From Flavobacteriales bacterium (GTDB lineage Bacteria; Bacteroidota; Bacteroidia; Flavobacteriales_D; Parvicellaceae), in the NCBI GenBank assembly GCA_026993705.1, contig JALWSJ010000406.1, positions 1-11,313 of the forward strand: a DNA stretch of 11,313 bases, given 5' to 3'. Shown here in pieces: positions 6,655 to 11,313 of the stretch. Within the stretch, counting starts at the first letter, position 1; every line of letters begins with the position of its first letter. The notes beneath the pieces are model-generated. The model was not told the DNA's origin, searched no databases, and worked only from the letters and a program-made list of their open reading frames with translations. The position numbers were made by a program, and so were the translations under genes.

Positions 6655-7736
6655 CTTTTCTCTTTATTTACCTGAGTAAACCCATATAACAAAGCAAAAA
6701 CAATTAGAAAATAAACAGTCAAAATCAAAGAATGATACCACCTCCACGTATCTACAAATTTAAAAATACCGAAACAGATGACTAACGATACAAACGAAAT
6801 TCCCAAAAATATAAATCCTACACGGCTATCTGACAATCCCAAATAAGATAAATGGTGCGTAGTATGGTCTTTACCTCCTATAAAAGGCGATTGTTTTCTT
6901 GCTAAACGATTAATAACCACAGAGGTTGTATCAATTATCGGTAACATAAAAGCTATCAGCACCGTAAATATCTGTTGCATCGGATTAGGATCACCATCTA
7001 ACACTGAACTATTCCAAATGTATTTTATCCCCATCGTTGCGATAAACATCCCCAAAAACTGACTTCCTGTATCTCCCATAAACATCTTTGAAGGATGCCA
7101 GTTATAAAACAAAAAAGATATTAATGTTGCTATCATTCCCAAAATAGCAATAAAATCAAACGAGGCATATTGGTGATTTACCGCTAGATTCGACAAACAA
7201 ATTAATAAGATAAAAACAGAAACCGTTCCGGTAATTCCGTCCATATTATCTAACATATTTATGGAGTTCATTATTCCCACAATCCATACAATCGTCAGCC
7301 CATAGTTTAATAACTGATTATCGAAAAAATGGATATATATCCCCGTCCCTATCAGTAGAACACCACAAACTACCTGAACAAAAAACTTTAACCAAGGTTT
7401 AGTATTATACGCATCATCGGCAAGCCCCATTAAAAAAGCTAAGGCAGTAGCACCTATAACACCTAACGCTTGCGTATCGTGATATAAAGGAGTGGAAGGA
7501 AAAAATATAGCATAACACGCTGTCGATAACAAAAAAGCAATATAAAAAGTTAATCCTCCAATTGCAGGTTTAGACACACTACTCCAACGTACAATCGGCT
7601 GATCTTTTCCTCTTATACCTAAATTCGTTATAAATTTCAATAATATTGCGTTCATCAGTAAACTAAACACAACAATACTTAATGAAAACACCGAATAAAT
7701 AATAAAAATATATTGATTATCTTCCACGTAAATCAA
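6651..7736 (-). CDS. Undecaprenyl-phosphate N-acetylhexosamine-1-phosphate transferase (WecA/MraY family)
   Basis: Polytopic inner-membrane enzyme that moves a sugar-1-phosphate from a UDP-sugar to undecaprenyl phosphate, the first step in building a lipid-linked glycan. The 361-residue length suits the family, with about ten hydrophobic segments. Motifs in order: GLADDAYNTKP (104-114; DD107-108, Mg binding), NMLDNMDG (160-167), MFMGDTGS (218-225) and the cytoplasmic HTTHH (291-295). WecA-like use in the polysaccharide locus is more likely than MraY, given the neighbours; the sugar cannot be read. The start is uncertain: the longest frame opens with TTG, overlapping the epimerase stop as TTGA; a GTG three codons in is the alternative, and the next ATG (codon 28) would remove much of the first membrane segment. 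It overlaps the transglycosylase start by 4 bases. Confidence 0.93.
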   Translation of the reverse strand: MIYVEDNQYIFIIYSVFSLSIVVFSLLMNAILLKFITNLGIRGKDQPIVRWSSVSKPAIGGLTFYIAFLLSTACYAIFFPSTPLYHDTQALGVIGATALAFLMGLADDAYNTKPWLKFFVQVVCGVLLIGTGIYIHFFDNQLLNYGLTIVWIVGIMNSINMLDNMDGITGTVSVFILLICLSNLAVNHQYASFDFIAILGMIATLISFLFYNWHPSKMFMGDTGSQFLGMFIATMGIKYIWNSSVLDGDPNPMQQIFTVLIAFMLPIIDTTSVVINRLARKQSPFIGGKDHTTHHLSYLGLSDSRVGFIFLGISFVSLVICFGIFKFVDTWRWYHSLILTVYFLIVFALLYGFTQVNKEKR

Positions 7737-8278
7737 AATTGGGATTCAAATATAGTAAACGGAACAGCCTTTTGGTCTTTCTCTGAAAGAAGCGGTTTAT
7801 CAACACCCCAATCAATCCCTAAATCTTTATCATTCCAAAGAATGGCTTCTTCGCTTTCTTTATTGTAATAATTAGTACACTTATAAAAGAAAACTGTATC
7901 ATCTTCCAATGACACAAAACCGTGTGCCATACCTACCGGCAACCAAACCATCTTATAATTCTCTCCGGAAAGAATAATTTTAAAATGTTCTCCATAAGTA
8001 GGAGATTCTTTTCGGATATCAACTGCTACATCCAAAACACTACCCGAAATCACCCGAATCAATTTACCTTGTTCAAAAGGGGGATTTTGAAAGTGCAATC
8101 CTCTCAATACGCCTTTCTGAGATTTTGATTGATTATCTTGAACAAATGTAGGAGAAAACCCAACGGCTTCCTCAAACTTTCGTTGATTGTACGACTCAAA
8201 AAAATAACCTCTCTCATCGCCAAAGACTTTAGGTGTTAATACAAAAACCCCTTCTATGTTTGTTTTCTCTATAACCAT
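7733..8278 (-). CDS. rfbC: dTDP-4-dehydrorhamnose 3,5-epimerase
   Basis: Cytoplasmic cupin-fold enzyme that epimerises C3 and C5 of dTDP-4-dehydro-6-deoxy-glucose, the third step to dTDP-L-rhamnose. I place the start at the ATG at 8278, giving 181 residues beginning MVIEKTNIEGV as in relatives; an in-frame TTG three codons upstream is less likely. Motifs (numbered from that ATG): FGDERGYFFESY (19-30), GVLRGLHFQ with Arg59 and catalytic His62, LPVGMAHGF (113-121), FFYKCTNYY with Tyr132 as likely general acid, and LSEKD with Asp168, which partners the His. All key residues are present. It starts 25 bases after the wzc stop. Its TGA overlaps the next gene's TTG. The partner genes rfbA, rfbB and rfbD are not in the window, so the route must be completed elsewhere; a related 3,5-epimerase for another dTDP-sugar cannot be excluded. 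Confidence 0.95.
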   Translation of the reverse strand: MVIEKTNIEGVFVLTPKVFGDERGYFFESYNQRKFEEAVGFSPTFVQDNQSKSQKGVLRGLHFQNPPFEQGKLIRVISGSVLDVAVDIRKESPTYGEHFKIILSGENYKMVWLPVGMAHGFVSLEDDTVFFYKCTNYYNKESEEAILWNDKDLGIDWGVDKPLLSEKDQKAVPFTIFESQF

Positions 8279-8303
8279 TAATCGCAAAAATAAGTATAAA
8301 TGA

Positions 8304-10676
8304 CTACTTCTTCTTAAAAAAACTCATTTTGTTTTTTACCTTCTCATCATCGGTATAATAACCTCCGTAAGTAGTGTATCCATATCCATACCCTTTACCG
8401 TACGTACTTTTCTGAGTATCGATATTATTCAAAATAATAGACAAATTGTGAATTTTGTTATCCGTTACGATTCGAGAAACATTTTCTATAAAATGTCTTT
8501 TTGAATAATTCGCCTTAAAAACATAAATCGGATAATCAGCTTTTTTTATCATCATTAAACCATCCGTAACTAAACCTACCGGTGGGTTATCAATCATAAT
8601 ATAATCATAGTGCTTCGACAAATAATCAACTATTTTATCAATTTCCCCATTAATAATCAACTCCGAAGGATTAGGAGGGATAGGCCCTGCCGTTATAAAA
8701 TCCAATCCTTTTAATTCGCTGTGATTTATACAATGTTCGACCTTGTCTTTATTCACCAACAGCGTACTCATTCCTTTTTTGTTGTCCACACCAAACCCCA
8801 TGTGAATTTTAGGCTTTCTCATATCTAAATCCAAAACAATCACCTTCTTTCCGGAATAAGCAATAATTCCTGCCAAATTCAAGGCAATAAATGTTTTACC
8901 CTCCCCCGAAATTGTACTTGTAACCGCTATGGTTTTACATCCTTTTTTATTCGATAAAAACTCCATATTCGTTCTCAATGCTCGAAAAGCTTCTGTGATT
9001 AAAGATTTAGGATTTTTATGAATAATTAACTGAGAGACAGGAATCTTATTTTTATAATGTGGCACCACCCCTAATACTCCAACATTATCTGGTAAGCGAC
9101 GAGTAATCTCATTTAGACCGGTAATTTCATCATGAAAAACATATCGAATAACAATAAAACCAATAAATAAAACAATTGTAGCCAAAATAGCAATTATATA
9201 AATTGCTTTTTTCTGTGGAGCAATCGGAACTGTAGGAACTTTAGCTTGCTCTAAAATCTCGTTATAGGTTACCAAACCGGCAGTAGAGAGTTTATACTCC
9301 GTTTCCTTTTCCAAAAGCATGGTATAAAATTTACTATTTATTTGTAATACTCTATCCAACCTTGCTAACTCTAACTCTTTTTCTGGTAAACTATAAATCG
9401 TTTTATCTAAAGCTCTACTCTTTTCTTTTAATAGCTTTAATTTTTCTTTGGTTTGCTCCACAGAAATTTTCACCGCCTCTAGCACCAATGCCACCTGCAT
9501 CTCTATTTGTTTGTTCAGAATCTCAACGTTTCTATTTTCTCCCGTAACTTTAGTCAATAACACTTCTCGCTCTTCTATTTTATCTCTTAAATTCAATACT
9601 AAATCCTGTAAAGTTTGACTAAATCCACGCCCCATAAAAAGAGGAATCAAACCAAAAATATCCGGAGAACCTTTATATTCTTCAATCTTTTTCTGCATCT
9701 CTTGCAAAACCGTCAAATCCATTTCTTTTTTAAGAATTTCATTCTCCAAATCTTCCAAGCGGACAACATACGTTCCCGATACCTGCCCACTTCCTCTTAC
9801 CTCATTATGCCTTTTATAATTATAAATCGCCTTTTCACTTTCTTTTAATCGTTTTTCTACTCTTTCTTTTTGTTCCTGAATAAATTGAACCACATTGTTA
9901 TAACTACTACTTTTTTTCTCTAAACTATAAGCATCGTACTCTTTGGCCAACTGTTCCACAATATCCTTCGCCAATTCTCTATTATTATGTTTAAAGGCTA
10001 TTTGTACTGTTCTCGCATTATTATTCAATACATTGATACTTAAATGAGGATATAGGGAATTGACTATAGCCTCAAAATCAGTTACTACAAAATATAATTT
10101 ATCCGAAGCCATACTATTATCAAAAGCTTCTTGATTTACAATATAAAAATACCCCGTTATATAAGGAGTAGAGAACTCTTCTCCTGAAGATATAGGAGTT
10201 TCATTTATTTTATCACCGTTCTCCAGATACAAATCCACTTTATCTTTACCGACAGGCTCTACATATATTTTCTTACCTATAATATAAGAATCTATAACCG
10301 TATATCTTTTAATTTTAAAAGACGTATATTTATAATTATCATTAGCCAGCACCTCCCCTTCCGTATAATACTTAACATCCAAAGGCAATTTTTTAATGGT
10401 TCGTTTAAACAACAACTTAGAACGCATCAACTCTAACTCCGAAGTAATATCATTATTTTCCATTTGATTATACATATTCAATACATTCCCGGCTTCATTG
10501 TCCTTATGTATTTGCATAATCAAAGTCGATTCGTAAATCGGTGGAGTATATCGAACATACAAAAAGGCTAAAGCAAAACTAATTACAGCAAATGCAATCA
10601 GCCAAAATTTAGACTTTTTTACAATATCAATAAAGACCTCTAAATCAAATTCATTATGATGTGTAGTTTCTTCCAT
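8304..10676 (-). CDS. wzc: Wzc-like polysaccharide co-polymerase with fused bacterial tyrosine kinase
   Basis: Inner-membrane protein controlling capsule or exopolysaccharide chain length and export with the Wza-type channel. The 790 residues contain, in order: an N-terminal Wzz domain with a first membrane segment (about 24-42); a large periplasmic part rich in predicted coiled coil (about 264-460) ending in the PTVPIAP motif (481-487); a second membrane segment (about 490-511); and a cytoplasmic BY-kinase domain. The kinase shows EAFRALRTN (562-570), Walker A TSTISGEGKT (586-595), Walker A' VIVLDLDMR (612-620) and Walker B YIMIDNPP (692-699). The C-terminal tail has seven tyrosines (759, 763, 765, 767, 770, 773, 774), the usual autophosphorylation cluster, and ends in a basic FFKKK. 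ATG directly follows the upstream stop (TAAATG). All catalytic motifs are intact. The phosphatase that normally reverses phosphorylation is not in the window. Confidence 0.96.
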   Translation of the reverse strand: MEETTHHNEFDLEVFIDIVKKSKFWLIAFAVISFALAFLYVRYTPPIYESTLIMQIHKDNEAGNVLNMYNQMENNDITSELELMRSKLLFKRTIKKLPLDVKYYTEGEVLANDNYKYTSFKIKRYTVIDSYIIGKKIYVEPVGKDKVDLYLENGDKINETPISSGEEFSTPYITGYFYIVNQEAFDNSMASDKLYFVVTDFEAIVNSLYPHLSINVLNNNARTVQIAFKHNNRELAKDIVEQLAKEYDAYSLEKKSSSYNNVVQFIQEQKERVEKRLKESEKAIYNYKRHNEVRGSGQVSGTYVVRLEDLENEILKKEMDLTVLQEMQKKIEEYKGSPDIFGLIPLFMGRGFSQTLQDLVLNLRDKIEEREVLLTKVTGENRNVEILNKQIEMQVALVLEAVKISVEQTKEKLKLLKEKSRALDKTIYSLPEKELELARLDRVLQINSKFYTMLLEKETEYKLSTAGLVTYNEILEQAKVPTVPIAPQKKAIYIIAILATIVLFIGFIVIRYVFHDEITGLNEITRRLPDNVGVLGVVPHYKNKIPVSQLIIHKNPKSLITEAFRALRTNMEFLSNKKGCKTIAVTSTISGEGKTFIALNLAGIIAYSGKKVIVLDLDMRKPKIHMGFGVDNKKGMSTLLVNKDKVEHCINHSELKGLDFITAGPIPPNPSELIINGEIDKIVDYLSKHYDYIMIDNPPVGLVTDGLMMIKKADYPIYVFKANYSKRHFIENVSRIVTDNKIHNLSIILNNIDTQKSTYGKGYGYGYTTYGGYYTDDEKVKNKMSFFKKK

Positions 10677-11313
10677 TTATTGATAAGCTTTTAGTCTTTC
10701 TAAAGTAAACACAATCAGTAAAGTACTTGATATCAGCGACATTACAGGTGCAATATCTGCCAATACTTCTCTAGCGATATCCGGTACAGGTTCAACGTAG
10801 ATTATGTCATTTGCCTGCACTATCATATCTGCATATTTAACCCCTTCTATCGTCGATAAATCAACCAAATAAATTTCACGCTTACCTTCAACCTCTCGAA
10901 GTATTTTAATTCTTGACGCCCTTCCTTTTTTAGAAATCCCACCTACATATCCCAACACTTCAATCAACTTCGTCCCGTTATTTTTCAAAATCACCACTTT
11001 TGCATCACTTCCCGTCCCCGGAAAAACAATTACTCGCTTATTCGTTACCGTTATCTGCACAAAAGGGTCAACATAAAACTCCGAATACTTTTCTTCCAAC
11101 ATTTTCACAGCTTCCTTCACCGTATATCCCGAAATCTTCACCTCTCCCAAAATCGGCATAGAAACCACTCCTTTGGAATCCACTACATAAGTTATATTAT
11201 TCCCCCCTCCCGTATTCGTTCCTTTCGTTCCCGAGCTCAAATCAATAATCAAAAACCCATCATTAGAGTACAACCGAAACTTTAAAATATCATTAGGCGA
11301 AATAATATACTCA
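10677..11313 (-). CDS. Polysaccharide export outer-membrane protein (Wza-like), 5' end outside the window
   Basis: Part of the outer-membrane channel that passes polysaccharide to the cell surface together with the Wzc-like protein. The frame is open to the window edge, so about 211 C-terminal residues are visible; the TTG at 11273 is internal, not a start, because family-typical sequence (EYIISPNDILKFRL) continues upstream of it. Visible parts: a Poly_export domain (VVDSKGVVSMPILGEVKISG, then the helix VKEAVKMLEEKY), a SLBB-type domain (VLGYVGGISKKGRAS to VEGKREIYLVDL, then ANDIIYVEP), and a C-terminal hydrophobic segment (APVMSLISSTLLIVFTLERL) typical of Bacteroidota members, which I recall anchoring such proteins. 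The signal peptide and lipobox would be outside. The TAA abuts the wzc ATG with no gap. The operon promoter must lie upstream, beyond the window. Confidence 0.93.
   Translation of the reverse strand, partial: EYIISPNDILKFRLYSNDGFLIIDLSSGTKGTNTGGGNNITYVVDSKGVVSMPILGEVKISGYTVKEAVKMLEEKYSEFYVDPFVQITVTNKRVIVFPGTGSDAKVVILKNNGTKLIEVLGYVGGISKKGRASRIKILREVEGKREIYLVDLSTIEGVKYADMIVQANDIIYVEPVPDIAREVLADIAPVMSLISSTLLIVFTLERLKAYQ

Noticed and set aside
9362..9848. Short plus-strand open frames opposite the wzc coiled-coil region
   Set aside because: They are antisense shadows of a strongly supported gene and show no promoter, family motif or independent evidence.
10677..11273. A complete 198-residue export protein starting at TTG 11273
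   Set aside because: Family-typical residues continue in frame upstream to the window edge, so this is the C-terminal part of a longer gene.

Overview
The window is AT-rich bacterial DNA that looks like Bacteroidota, most likely Flavobacteriia or a close relative. Three things support this. Two divergent promoters match the Bacteroidota form (TTTG, a spacer, then TAnnTTTG), and starts lack Shine-Dalgarno sequences. The protein set is typical: a WcaF-type hexapeptide acetyltransferase, a lipoprotein resembling DUF4836, and a UvrA whose first zinc cluster reads CPST. The intergenic DNA also carries repeats with GCGTTAGGGAT ends, which I recall from flavobacterial genomes. The species cannot be named from sequence alone.

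Layout. (1) 1-251 has no gene and is filled by palindromic repeats. (2) 252-803 (minus) is a sugar O-acetyltransferase and 921-2477 (plus) a large predicted lipoprotein; they diverge from a 117-bp gap holding one promoter for each. (3) 2478-2898 has no gene and is packed with three abutting structured elements, called A, B and C here, that share GTTAGGGAT/ATCCCTAAC boundary motifs. Element A and half of B recur in inverted orientation at 1-194, so the divergent gene pair lies inside an inverted repeat about 2.3 kb apart. (4) 2899-11313 is one tightly packed minus-strand gene set, in transcription order: outer-membrane polysaccharide export protein (cut by the window edge), Wzc-like tyrosine kinase/chain-length protein, dTDP-4-dehydrorhamnose 3,5-epimerase, WecA/MraY-type phosphoglycosyl transferase, lytic transglycosylase lipoprotein, and uvrA. 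Junctions are stop-start abutments, 4-base overlaps or gaps of at most 25 bases, which suggests one operon.

Together, the minus-strand genes are the start of a surface polysaccharide locus: export channel, export control, dTDP-rhamnose supply and loading of the first sugar phosphate onto undecaprenyl phosphate. The transglycosylase could remodel the wall locally. UvrA (nucleotide excision repair) appears to be a passenger at the end. The acetyltransferase across the repeat array may decorate a polysaccharide.

I saw no CRISPR array, tRNA, rRNA, transposase or toxin-antitoxin pair. The least explained part is the modular repeat array with conserved foldable structure.
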